From: Kumtagia sp963829135
GTDB lineage: Bacteria > Pseudomonadota > Alphaproteobacteria > Rhizobiales > Rhizobiaceae
Direction of reading: 5' to 3'
DNA length: 64,000 nt
Assembly (NCBI GenBank): GCA_963829135.1
Contig: CAWHHO010000003.1
Location: 310,001 to 374,000 of the forward strand
Part shown: piece after piece, positions 25,656-32,932 of the stretch
How the letters are laid out: each line of letters begins with the position of its first letter
How positions within the stretch are numbered: position 1 is the first letter of the stretch
Program-made: the position numbers and the translations under genes
Notes under the pieces: generated by a model
Databases searched by the model: none
The model's input: only the letters and a program-made list of their open reading frames with translations
Told to the model about the DNA's origin: nothing

Positions 25656-26666
25656 ATGCAAGACCCGCAGAGCCCACGGCCTATCGGAAAGCCCCTCGTG
25701 ACCGACACCAACGCATCCATCCTGGACCGTGCGGCCGAAATGGCGGCCCGGGCCACCCCCGAGCCACTGGCCAAAACCGTGCGCGGCCTCTCGGACCGGA
25801 TGGTCGCGTGGATGTTCATTGCACCGACGATGCTGCTGCTCCTGGCGATCAACATTTTCCCGCTGATTTGGGCGATCCGGCTGTCCTTCACCAACTATCG
25901 CGCCAACCGCCCGAACGAGGTGATCAAGAATGTCGGCTTGCAGAATTACGAGCGGATTCTCGCCAATGAGGACATTTGGATCGCCATGCAGGCGACCGCC
26001 CATTTCGTCTTCTGGACGATCCTGCTGCAGACGCTGATCGGCTTTGCCCTTGCCTATCTTATCGACCGGAAGTTTCGCGGGCATGCTTTCTGGACCACCA
26101 TCATCCTCATCCCGATGATGCTGTCTCCGGCCGTCGTCGGCAATTTCTGGCGCTTTCTCTACGAGCCGCAGATAGGCCTGTTCACCTACATAATCGGGTT
26201 CATATCCGGCACGCCGCCCGGCGAGATCGTCATGCTTTCCAACGTATCGCTGGCTCCATGGGCGATCATCATCGTCGATACGTGGATGTGGACGCCTTAC
26301 GTTATGCTGATCTGCCTTGCCGGATTGCGCTCGATCCCCGACTACATCTATGAGGCGGCGGAGGTCGATCGCGCATCGAACTGGCGGCAGTTCTGGTCGA
26401 TCACGCTGCCGATGGCGCTGCCGTTCATCATGCTCGCCGTGCTGTTCCGGGGCATCGAGAATTTCAAGATGTTCGACATGGTCAACCTCCTGACGGGAGG
26501 CGGTCCGGGCTCGACCACGGAGGTCGCCTCGATCACGCTGAAGCGGCAGGCTTTCGAAAGCTGGCGCACCGGCTTCTCGTCGGCCTTCGCCATCATCCTG
26601 TTCGTCGCGGTGTTCGGCCTCGCCAACATCTATGTGAAGGTGCTGAACCGGGTGAAGAGCCGATGA
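25656..26666 (+). CDS. ABC importer permease 1 (MalF/UgpA type)
   Basis: A 336-residue inner-membrane permease. The ATG at 25656 is preferred over an upstream start that would sit inside the hairpin. There are six predicted helices, the first near residue 58 (MFIAPTMLLLLAINIFP). The EAA loop that docks the ATPase is visible around residue 230 (YEAAEVDRASNWRQFWSITLP). It overlaps the second permease as ATGA. Together the two permeases form the translocation channel. Confidence 0.9.
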   Translation: MQDPQSPRPIGKPLVTDTNASILDRAAEMAARATPEPLAKTVRGLSDRMVAWMFIAPTMLLLLAINIFPLIWAIRLSFTNYRANRPNEVIKNVGLQNYERILANEDIWIAMQATAHFVFWTILLQTLIGFALAYLIDRKFRGHAFWTTIILIPMMLSPAVVGNFWRFLYEPQIGLFTYIIGFISGTPPGEIVMLSNVSLAPWAIIIVDTWMWTPYVMLICLAGLRSIPDYIYEAAEVDRASNWRQFWSITLPMALPFIMLAVLFRGIENFKMFDMVNLLTGGGPGSTTEVASITLKRQAFESWRTGFSSAFAIILFVAVFGLANIYVKVLNRVKSR

Positions 26667-27619
26667 GTGTGAATAGCTCTACCGCCCACTCCGTCATCGA
26701 GCCAAGCCCGGCGTCGAAGAGCGTCGCCGGCGGTATCGTCATCGTCTACGCGATCATCTCGATGATCCCGCTGTTCTGGATCATCGCGACCAGCTTCAAG
26801 ACGCCGCCCGACTCGATCGCCTATCCGCCCAAGATCCTGTTCCAGCCGAGCATCGAGGGTTATTGCAACCTGTTCACGACGCGCACACGGCAGACGCCGG
26901 AGTATATAAACTCACTGCCACCGGCCACCAGCTTCTGCGACGAGACAACACGCAAGCGCAACATGGTCATCGCCGGACCGTCCAATTTCCTGCCGCGCTT
27001 CATCAACTCGCTGATCATCGCTTTCGGCTCGACGTTCTGTGCGGTGTTTCTTGGAACGCTCGCGGCCTATGGCTTCTCGCGCTTCAAGGTGCCCCTGGCC
27101 GACGACCTACTGTTCTTCATCCTGTCGACGCGCATGATGCCGCCCATTGCCGTCGCCATCCCGATCTACCTGATGTACCGCGAGCTTGGCCTGTCAGATA
27201 CCGCGCTCGGCATGATCCTGCTCTACACGGCGGTGAATGTGTCCCTGGCAGTCTGGCTGCTCAAGGGTTTCATCGACGAAATCCCGCGCGAATATGAGGA
27301 AGCGGCGATGATCGATGGGTACACGCGGCTTCAGGCCTTCCGCAAGGTCGTGCTGCCACAGGCAACCACCGGCATCGCAGCCACCGCCATCTTCTGCTTG
27401 ATCTTCGCCTGGAACGAATACGCATTCGTTTCGCTGCTGACCTCCGGTACGGCGCAAACGGCGCCTCCCTTCATCCCGACGATCATCGGCGAGGGCGGGC
27501 AGGATTGGCCTGCGGTCGCCGCGGGAACCACGGTCTTCGTTGTCCCGATCCTGGTCTTCACGATCCTGCTTCGCAAGCACCTGCTGCGTGGCATTACATT
27601 TGGGGCGGTGCGCAAATGA
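26663..27619 (+). CDS. ABC importer permease 2 (MalG/UgpE type)
   Basis: A 318-residue permease with six helices and the EAA loop EEAAMIDGYTRLQAFRKVVLP. A periplasmic insert of about 45 residues after helix 1 (around residues 70-105) contains two Cys. It overlaps both neighbours by 4 bases, so the membrane subunits are translationally coupled. It partners the permease encoded just upstream. Confidence 0.9.
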   Translation: MSVNSSTAHSVIEPSPASKSVAGGIVIVYAIISMIPLFWIIATSFKTPPDSIAYPPKILFQPSIEGYCNLFTTRTRQTPEYINSLPPATSFCDETTRKRNMVIAGPSNFLPRFINSLIIAFGSTFCAVFLGTLAAYGFSRFKVPLADDLLFFILSTRMMPPIAVAIPIYLMYRELGLSDTALGMILLYTAVNVSLAVWLLKGFIDEIPREYEEAAMIDGYTRLQAFRKVVLPQATTGIAATAIFCLIFAWNEYAFVSLLTSGTAQTAPPFIPTIIGEGGQDWPAVAAGTTVFVVPILVFTILLRKHLLRGITFGAVRK

Positions 27620-27852
27620 GCGAGGGGGCAAACGATGGGTTTGGGGGTCATATGCCGACTCGGATAGCCAAACGCTCCGCCTGGCCGATCTGGCTGCGGC
27701 GCGGCCTTCTGGAAAACATCGCCACGGCGATCATCGCGGTCGGCTTCCTGATGCTGTTCCAGCCGTTCGTGCTGATGCTCTACACATGGTCGTTCGTCAC
27801 CATGCTCGTCGGCACGATCATGTTCATCGTCGTCTCGAAGTTTCCGGAGTAG
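27616..27852 (+). CDS. Small membrane protein, probable accessory subunit of the importer
   Basis: A 78-residue protein starting at an ATG that overlaps the permease stop as ATGA. An Arg-containing N-terminal helix region (WPIWLRRGLLENI) is followed by two hydrophobic segments (about residues 36-52 and 54-72). I do not recognise a named family. Some polyol-type ABC operons of rhizobia, such as the glycerol importer, also carry a small membrane subunit of unknown role, but this sequence does not look like the DUF2160 protein found there. Tight coupling on both sides supports a functional link with the transporter. Confidence 0.7.
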   Translation: MSEGANDGFGGHMPTRIAKRSAWPIWLRRGLLENIATAIIAVGFLMLFQPFVLMLYTWSFVTMLVGTIMFIVVSKFPE

Positions 27853-27856
27853 GGCG

Positions 27857-28954
27857 ATGGCCGAGATTAGGGTGGAAAATCTCAGGAAGGAATTCGGATC
27901 GTTCACGGCGGTTCAGAACTCGAGCTTCGTGGTGGGCGACGGCGAGTTCTTTGTCATGCTCGGACCCTCGGGCTGCGGCAAGACGACGACGCTGCGCATG
28001 ATCGCCGGCCTCGAACTGCCCACCAGCGGCAGGATCCTGCTGGGTGGCGAGGACGTTTCGCAGCTGCGCGCCCGTGAACGCGACATTGCGTTCGTCTTCC
28101 AGCTGTTCGCGCTCTATCCGCACATGAATGTGCGCAAGAATATCGGCTTTCCGCTGCTGGCGCAGGGCATGCCGAAGTCGGAGATCCGCACCCGTGTGGA
28201 AGAAGTTGCGAAGCTGCTGCGCATCGACCATCTGCTCGACACATCCATTTCAGGGCTGGCCGGTGGCGACCGCCAGCGCGTGGCGCTGGGCCGCGCCATC
28301 GTGCGGCGGCCGAAATGCTTCCTGATGGACGAGCCGCTTGGAACGCTCGACACCGAGTTCCGCGACCTCATGGTCCATGAACTGCGTGAGCTGCACAACC
28401 GCATCCACGCCACCACGGTCTATGTCACCCACGACCAGATGGAGGCCATGTCGATGGCCGACAAGATCGCGGTGATGAACCATGGGGTGATCGAGCAGTT
28501 TGGATCGCCGCGGGAGATTTATGATCGTCCGGCAACCATGTATGTGGCCGACTTCATAGGGTCGCCGCCGATGAACTTCCTGAGCTTCGAGGGTGGCCTC
28601 CACAAAGGCGCCAGGGAGATCGTCGTCCAGGGAGCGACAGTGGGCGTTCCGGAAGTCCGCGAGGATGTTGCTCCGGCAAATATGGCTGTGGGTATTCGGC
28701 CCGAACACATCCGGTTCGACGACAGTTCGAAGCTGCGCGGTGCTGTCTATGGCGCCGAATATCTCGGCACAACTCAGATCGTCGCCATCGAAACCGCGCA
28801 GGGTATGATCAAGGCTCGCGTACCCGCCGACATTCGATTGACCGTCGGGGAGCCTATCGGTCTGGCGCTTAACGCCGCGCGCCTGTCGCTTTTCGAGAAA
28901 TCGTCGGGCCGCGCCATCCGCACGGTGCTTCACGATGGAGCGCGGCATGGCTGA
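27857..28954 (+). CDS. ABC importer ATPase 1 (MalK/UgpC type) with a variant signature motif
   Basis: A 365-residue ATPase: Walker A GPSGCGKT near residue 36, Walker B CFLMDEPLGTLD, and the C-terminal TOBE-type regulatory domain from about residue 240. The ABC signature reads LAGGD instead of LSGGQ, which may reduce activity at one of the two ATP sites. It pairs with the adjacent ATPase, which has a more standard signature, so the complex is probably an asymmetric heterodimer as in the glycerol importer of rhizobia. Its stop overlaps the next start. Confidence 0.88.
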   Translation: MAEIRVENLRKEFGSFTAVQNSSFVVGDGEFFVMLGPSGCGKTTTLRMIAGLELPTSGRILLGGEDVSQLRARERDIAFVFQLFALYPHMNVRKNIGFPLLAQGMPKSEIRTRVEEVAKLLRIDHLLDTSISGLAGGDRQRVALGRAIVRRPKCFLMDEPLGTLDTEFRDLMVHELRELHNRIHATTVYVTHDQMEAMSMADKIAVMNHGVIEQFGSPREIYDRPATMYVADFIGSPPMNFLSFEGGLHKGAREIVVQGATVGVPEVREDVAPANMAVGIRPEHIRFDDSSKLRGAVYGAEYLGTTQIVAIETAQGMIKARVPADIRLTVGEPIGLALNAARLSLFEKSSGRAIRTVLHDGARHG

Positions 28955-29963
28955 TGTCTGGATGAAAGGCGTGGTCAAGGCTTATGGCGACAAGGAAGCC
29001 GTGAGCCACCTCGATCTTCGCATAGCCGACGGTGAGTTCGTCGTCCTGCTCGGCCCGACGGGAGCGGGCAAGACAACGACGTTGCGCCTTGTCGCCGGGC
29101 TGGACCGGCCTGACACCGGAACGATCCACATCGGCGGAAGGGATGTCACCCGGATGGAGCCGGCGGCGCGCGATGTCGCGTTTGTCTTCCAGCAATATTC
29201 GCTCTATCCGCATCTCTCGGTCTACGACAACCTTGCCTTTCCGCTGCGCTCGCCCTCCCGAAAGATGAGCGACGACGAAGTGCGCCGGCGCGTCCACGAG
29301 GTGGCCAGGCTGGTGCGTATCGACCACAAGCTGGAGAACCGTTCGACGAAACTCTCCGGCGGCGAGATGCAGCGGGTTGCGATCGGCCGGGCACTTGTCC
29401 GCAAGCCGTCGATCTTCCTGATGGACGAGCCGCTGTCGTCTCTCGACGCCAAGCTGCGCGCCGACCTGCGGCTGGAGCTGAAGCGTATCCAGACCGAGCT
29501 CGGCGCGACGGTGCTCTACGTGACCCACGACCAGATCGAGGCGATGACGATGGCCGACCGCATCGGCATTCTGGCGGACGGCGTGCTCGTTCAGATCGGC
29601 ACGCCGCGAACGATCTACACTGAGCCGGCCAACCTCCATGTTGCCGCCCGGCTTGGCCAACCGGCGATCAACATCCTGCCGCGCGGTCTGCTGCCCGACG
29701 GCGATGCTCCGGTCGGTACGGCCAGCGTCGGCGCCCGCACCGAGCATCTCACCATCGAGAAGGCATCCAATGGCCAGGCCGACGGCAGTGTCGACTGGAT
29801 CGAGCATCTGGGTGACCAGAACCATCTGCATCTGATCGTCAAGGACCGCAAGCTGGTCACCCTGACCGATCCGGATACGTCGCTGCAGAAGGGCGACAAG
29901 GTGTCGGTACGCTATCGTGCGCCGCTGTTCTTTGACGGCGCCGGCAACAGGATTGCAATATGA
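28947..29963 (+). CDS. ABC importer ATPase 2 (MalK/UgpC type)
   Basis: The ATG at 28947 lies inside the end of the first ATPase gene. The 338-residue protein has Walker A GPTGAGKT, signature LSGGE, Walker B IFLMDEPLSSLD and a TOBE-type C-terminal domain. It should supply the main hydrolytic site with the LAGGD-bearing partner. It is the last importer gene; a palindromic repeat and an IS110-type element separate it from the dihydroxyacetone kinase genes, which continue in the same direction. Confidence 0.9.
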   Translation: MADVWMKGVVKAYGDKEAVSHLDLRIADGEFVVLLGPTGAGKTTTLRLVAGLDRPDTGTIHIGGRDVTRMEPAARDVAFVFQQYSLYPHLSVYDNLAFPLRSPSRKMSDDEVRRRVHEVARLVRIDHKLENRSTKLSGGEMQRVAIGRALVRKPSIFLMDEPLSSLDAKLRADLRLELKRIQTELGATVLYVTHDQIEAMTMADRIGILADGVLVQIGTPRTIYTEPANLHVAARLGQPAINILPRGLLPDGDAPVGTASVGARTEHLTIEKASNGQADGSVDWIEHLGDQNHLHLIVKDRKLVTLTDPDTSLQKGDKVSVRYRAPLFFDGAGNRIAI

Positions 29964-29990
29964 ATGTGCTCACCAGCTCCCTTGTTGCGC

Positions 29991-30151
29991 CCCCTCACCC
30001 GGCCTCCGCTTTGCTCGGCCACCCTCTCCCCGGCGGGGAGAGGAGACTTGCCACCTCCGAGGCCAATCACTCTTCGAGACAGCTCGTGCGCGGACGAAGC
30101 TCCTCTCCCCAGCGGGGAGAGGGTGGCCGAGCGAAGCGGAGGCCGGGTGAG
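29991..30151. repeat. Rhizobial-type palindromic element, copy 1
   Basis: About 160 bases. Left arm 29994-30031 and right arm 30114-30151 are 38-base inverted repeats with one mismatch (CTCACCCGGCCTCCGCTT... and its complement). Small CTCTCCCC...GGGGAGAG hairpins lie at the inner ends of both arms. A close relative lies at 32728-32895. Such elements are dispersed in rhizobial genomes between genes and can fold in RNA, acting as partial terminators. This copy directly abuts the IS110-type element. Confidence 0.85.
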
Positions 30152-31149
30152 CGACTATGCTTGGTGTCAAGTTGCATTAGCAAACTCATTTCGCGCGTCG
30201 CGTGCTTTAGCATTGAGGATGACAAGGAGTTTTCTGGCGAGCGCGATGCGGATGACCATTTTGGGTTTTCCGGCCTTGTGCAACCTGTCGTGGAAGGCGG
30301 CGAGATGGGGGTCGTAGCGTGCAGCGATACGGGCTATGAGGAAGAGGATGGAGCGCGGCCCGGCGCGGCCGCCGCGCACCGGGCGATGGCCCTGGCGGTT
30401 GCCGCTGTCGTTGGCGATGGGGGCAAGCCCGATGACTTTGGTGACGGCCTTGTTGGAGATCAGGCCGATCTCCGGCACCTGCGCCATCAGCACGGCGACG
30501 GTGCGGCTGGCGACGCCTTTGACGGTACGAAAGGCGGCGTCGAGGCGCGCCCACAGCGGATCGTCGTCGATCAGCGAGGCGATCTCGCCGGACAGCCGGC
30601 GCTCCTGGCGCTTAAGCAGGGCGATAACCTCATCGATACTGTCCAGTATCTCCGCGCTGCTGGCCGCGGCCCTGCGCTGTTTGTTGGCGGCAAGGTCGCC
30701 GGTCACCTGAGAAAGTCGGGAAACCAGCGCCTTGAGCCGCTGCTGAGCGGGGCTCGGCGGCGGCGCCGGCGGGACCTTCCTGACCACGGCGTAATAGGCG
30801 ATCACGCCGGCGTCGATCCGATCGGTCTTCTCCAGAAAACCCATCGCCTCGGCGAAATGCCGCACATTGCGCGCATTGAGTGGCGCCGCGCAGGGCTGGC
30901 CGAGCTCCGACAGGAGCAGGTAAGCCAGTCGCTCGTAGCCGCCGGAGGCTTCCATCGCCACCAACTCGACCGCATGGTGGCCGCACCAGGCGACCAGTTC
31001 GGCGATACCGGCCGCGTCGTTGCCGAAGCGCCCCGTCATCCCGCCCGGCCAGACGTGGCCGTCCAGCCAGTCCTTCGAAACATCAACTCCACAAACGATT
31101 CTGTTCACGGTAACCTGCCTTGTGCGTACGATTGGAGCCAAGCGACTAT
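30151..31149 (-). mobile_element. IS110-family insertion sequence (boundaries tentative)
   Basis: The element holds one transposase gene on the minus strand. The octamer GCGACTAT occurs at 30151-30158 and at 31142-31149, on either side of it. Just inside, GCTTGG (30159-30164) and CCAAGC (31138-31143) form a short inverted repeat. This supports an element of about 1 kb inserted at the outer edge of the palindromic repeat, between the ATPase gene and dhaL. IS110 elements usually carry a longer non-coding end, so the right boundary could instead lie beyond the 34-base palindrome at 31227-31260. Confidence 0.6.
30167..31108 (-). CDS. IS110-family transposase
   Basis: A 313-residue DEDD-type recombinase. 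GTG at 31108 is preferred (GGCAGG upstream), giving VNRIVCGVDVSKDW; a TTG 33 bases earlier is possible. The N-terminal RuvC-like domain has VCGVDVSKDWLD and MEASGGYE, and the middle is coiled-coil. The C-terminal domain of IS116/IS110/IS902 type has FRTVKGVASRTVAVLMAQ and then GLAPIANDSG. The family inserts through an RNA-guided mechanism without long terminal repeats. The frame looks intact, so the element may be active. Confidence 0.9.
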   Translation of the reverse strand: MNRIVCGVDVSKDWLDGHVWPGGMTGRFGNDAAGIAELVAWCGHHAVELVAMEASGGYERLAYLLLSELGQPCAAPLNARNVRHFAEAMGFLEKTDRIDAGVIAYYAVVRKVPPAPPPSPAQQRLKALVSRLSQVTGDLAANKQRRAAASSAEILDSIDEVIALLKRQERRLSGEIASLIDDDPLWARLDAAFRTVKGVASRTVAVLMAQVPEIGLISNKAVTKVIGLAPIANDSGNRQGHRPVRGGRAGPRSILFLIARIAARYDPHLAAFHDRLHKAGKPKMVIRIALARKLLVILNAKARDARNEFANAT

Positions 31150-31226
31150 TCGGTCGTGCGTGACAAAGGCGAAGATCCCAAGCTCACCCACGGTTGTAGC
31201 CGAAGGGGTAACGGGCGACTTCACCA

Positions 31227-31260
31227 AACCGCGAACCGGATGGCCATCCGGTTCGCGGTT
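31227..31260. promoter_or_regulatory. Perfect 34-base palindrome upstream of dhaL
   Basis: Two 17-base arms with no spacer: AACCGCGAACCGGATGG and its exact complement. It lies 78 bases before the dhaL start and about 120 bases upstream of the transposase start. It could be an operator for the dihydroxyacetone kinase genes, an RNA hairpin acting as terminator or attenuator, or part of the non-coding end of the IS110 element. Confidence 0.65.
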
Positions 31261-31337
31261 CAGTCGCTTCAATCGCACAAAATTACTCAAGTGCAGATAC
31301 AAGGGGGTGTTTGAGCGCAGGCAGCCGAGGTATCTCC

Positions 31338-31931
31338 ATGGATAGGTTTGCTCGTCTCGTCGTTGCCATGGCCGATACCATCGTCGCGCATGTGGAAGAA
31401 CTCACTGCGCTCGATCAGGCGATAGGCGACGGTGACCACGGGCTCAATATGAAGCGCGGGTTCGAAGCGGTCCGCGCCGAGGCCGACGCCATCGCCGCCA
31501 AGCCGCTGGCTGAAGCCTTGAAGGCAATCGGAACCAAGCTTGTGATGACGGTCGGCGGCGCGTCGGGTCCGCTATACGGCACGCTGTTCATGACACTCGG
31601 CAAGGAATGGCCGGCGGACCTGTCGCGCGCCACCTTGGCCGAGGCGCTGAAAAACGCCATCGACGCCGTCGCGGCGCGGGGCAAGTCGCAACCGGGACAG
31701 AAGACGATGCTGGATGTGCTCTATCCGGTGCGCGCCGCGTTGGCCGAGGGCAAGGCTGCGAGCGAGATCGTCTCGATCGCGGATCGTGCCGCCGAGGCGA
31801 CAGTTCCGCTCAAGGCGATCCGTGGCCGCGCGTCGTTTCTCGGCGATCGATCCATCGGCCACATGGACGCAGGCGCTCGCTCGTCGGCGCTGCTGGTCCG
31901 CGCCATTGCCGAAACACTTGGAGAACTTTGA
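31338..31931 (+). CDS. dhaL: PTS-dependent dihydroxyacetone kinase, ADP-binding subunit DhaL
   Basis: The ATG at 31338 has GAGG upstream. The 197-residue protein has the DhaL hallmarks: the metal-binding Asp cluster DQAIGDGDHG near residue 30, the GGASGPLYGT loop near 75, and the C-terminal GHMDAGARSSALL. DhaL keeps a bound ADP that is phosphorylated by DhaM and passes the phosphate to dihydroxyacetone on DhaK. dhaM follows after 1 base. Length is normal. Confidence 0.93.
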   Translation: MDRFARLVVAMADTIVAHVEELTALDQAIGDGDHGLNMKRGFEAVRAEADAIAAKPLAEALKAIGTKLVMTVGGASGPLYGTLFMTLGKEWPADLSRATLAEALKNAIDAVAARGKSQPGQKTMLDVLYPVRAALAEGKAASEIVSIADRAAEATVPLKAIRGRASFLGDRSIGHMDAGARSSALLVRAIAETLGEL

Positions 31932-31932
31932 C

Positions 31933-32322
31933 ATGAGCAATGTCGGGATCGTCATCGTGTCGCATTCGCCGCTGGTGGCGGAAGGCACGGCCGACATGGT
32001 TCGTCAGATGGTCGGCGACGAGGTTCCCCTTGCCTGGTGCGGCGGCAATGGCGAGGGCGGCCTGGGCACATCGGTCGGGGCCATCATGGAGGCGATCGAC
32101 AAGGCCTGGTCGGAAGCCGGCGTCGCCATCCTGGTCGACCTGGGCGGCGCAGAGACCAATAGCGAGATGGCCGTCGAGATGATCGGTGAGCCACGCTCGG
32201 AGAAGATCGTGATCTGCAATGCGCCGATCGTCGAAGGCGCAGTGATGGCGGCGACTGAAGCCTCGGGCGGCGCGCCATTGAAAGATGTCGTAGCGACCGC
32301 GCATGAATTGTCTCCGGCCTGA
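31933..32322 (+). CDS. dhaM: PTS-dependent dihydroxyacetone kinase, phosphotransferase subunit DhaM (EIIA domain only)
   Basis: The ATG at 31933 gives a 129-residue protein with the mannose-type EIIA fold. The early VIVSHSPLVAEG segment carries the phosphorylated His (residue 9). It takes phosphate from HPr and regenerates ATP on DhaL. In E. coli, DhaM is a fusion of this domain with HPr-like and EI-like domains; here those are separate genes immediately downstream, in the same order. Confidence 0.92.
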   Translation: MSNVGIVIVSHSPLVAEGTADMVRQMVGDEVPLAWCGGNGEGGLGTSVGAIMEAIDKAWSEAGVAILVDLGGAETNSEMAVEMIGEPRSEKIVICNAPIVEGAVMAATEASGGAPLKDVVATAHELSPA

Positions 32323-32336
32323 GTACAGGAAGCGTT

Positions 32337-32639
32337 ATGTCGAACACAGCCGAAGCCACGGTCCTGATCACGCATGAGGTTGGCCTCCATGCCCGCCCGT
32401 CGGTGAAGTTCACCAAGCTTGCCAAGACATTCGCCGCAGACGTCGAGGTTGCCCTGTCCGCCGATGGTCCCTGGTTCGACGCGAAAAGTATCGTCAAGGT
32501 GATGGCGGCCAAGGCGCCGAGAGGGACAAGGCTCTATCTGCGCGCGCGCGGCGATGCTGCCGACGAAGCCATCGAGGCCCTGGCCGCGCTGGTCGAGCGC
32601 GATTTCGACGAAGGCGAGGCTCATGCACAGACGGCGTGA
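32337..32639 (+). CDS. ptsH: HPr-family phosphocarrier protein
   Basis: A 100-residue HPr with the active-site motif GLHARPS around residues 16-22 and a variant of the second motif (FDAKSIVKVMAAKAPRG) replacing the usual Ser-46 region. It should relay phosphate from the EI encoded downstream to DhaM. Its place inside the dihydroxyacetone kinase operon suggests a private relay, separate from the PTS-Ntr system common in this group. It lies 14 bases after dhaM. Confidence 0.9.
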   Translation: MSNTAEATVLITHEVGLHARPSVKFTKLAKTFAADVEVALSADGPWFDAKSIVKVMAAKAPRGTRLYLRARGDAADEAIEALAALVERDFDEGEAHAQTA

Positions 32640-32727
32640 GTTGAGGTTTCGCAGATCAGAAACTGCATGGGGCAGACATTTCGAGGTCCTCTGGCCTTCC
32701 AATTATTGGGAGTGAAACTGCAATTGA

Positions 32728-32895
32728 CCCCCTCACCCGGCCTCCGCTTTGCTCGGCCACCCTCTCCCCGCTGGGGAGAGGAGGTTTGCAAGCCGCGTCG
32801 CCAACCTTCTCCACCAGGTTCGGCGAGAACTTCGACGGTCTCCTCTCCCCGGCGGGGAGAGGGTGGCCGAGCGAAGCGGAGGCCGGGTGAGGGGG
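32728..32895. repeat. Rhizobial-type palindromic element, copy 2
   Basis: About 168 bases between ptsH and ptsI. The ends are near-perfect inverted repeats (CCCCCTCACCCGG... / ...CCGGGTGAGGGGG) with inner CTCTCCCC/GGGGAGAG hairpins. The arms match the element at 29991-30151; the loop sequences differ. As an intercistronic RNA hairpin it may lower expression of ptsI relative to ptsH. Confidence 0.85.
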
Positions 32896-32932
32896 CGCTG
32901 ACAACACGCCGGACGCGAAGGAGGAGCCGGGC

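Noticed and set aside
24315..26084. A 589-codon open frame on the minus strand opposite the binding protein and permease genes
   Set aside because: It spans two well-supported plus-strand genes and their intergenic hairpin, and has no recognisable domain; long antisense frames are common in GC-rich DNA.
29964..31337. IS110 insertion breaking a gene
   Set aside because: The importer ATPase before it and dhaL after it both look complete, so the element sits in intergenic DNA and may only affect cotranscription.
29960..31345. A 461-codon plus-strand frame across the palindromic repeat and IS110 transposase
   Set aside because: It is antisense to an intact IS110 transposase with all family motifs.
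29991..32895. Possible CRISPR-like repeats
   Set aside because: Only two copies nearly 3 kb apart, each a palindrome with different loops; there is no regular spacing and no cas gene.
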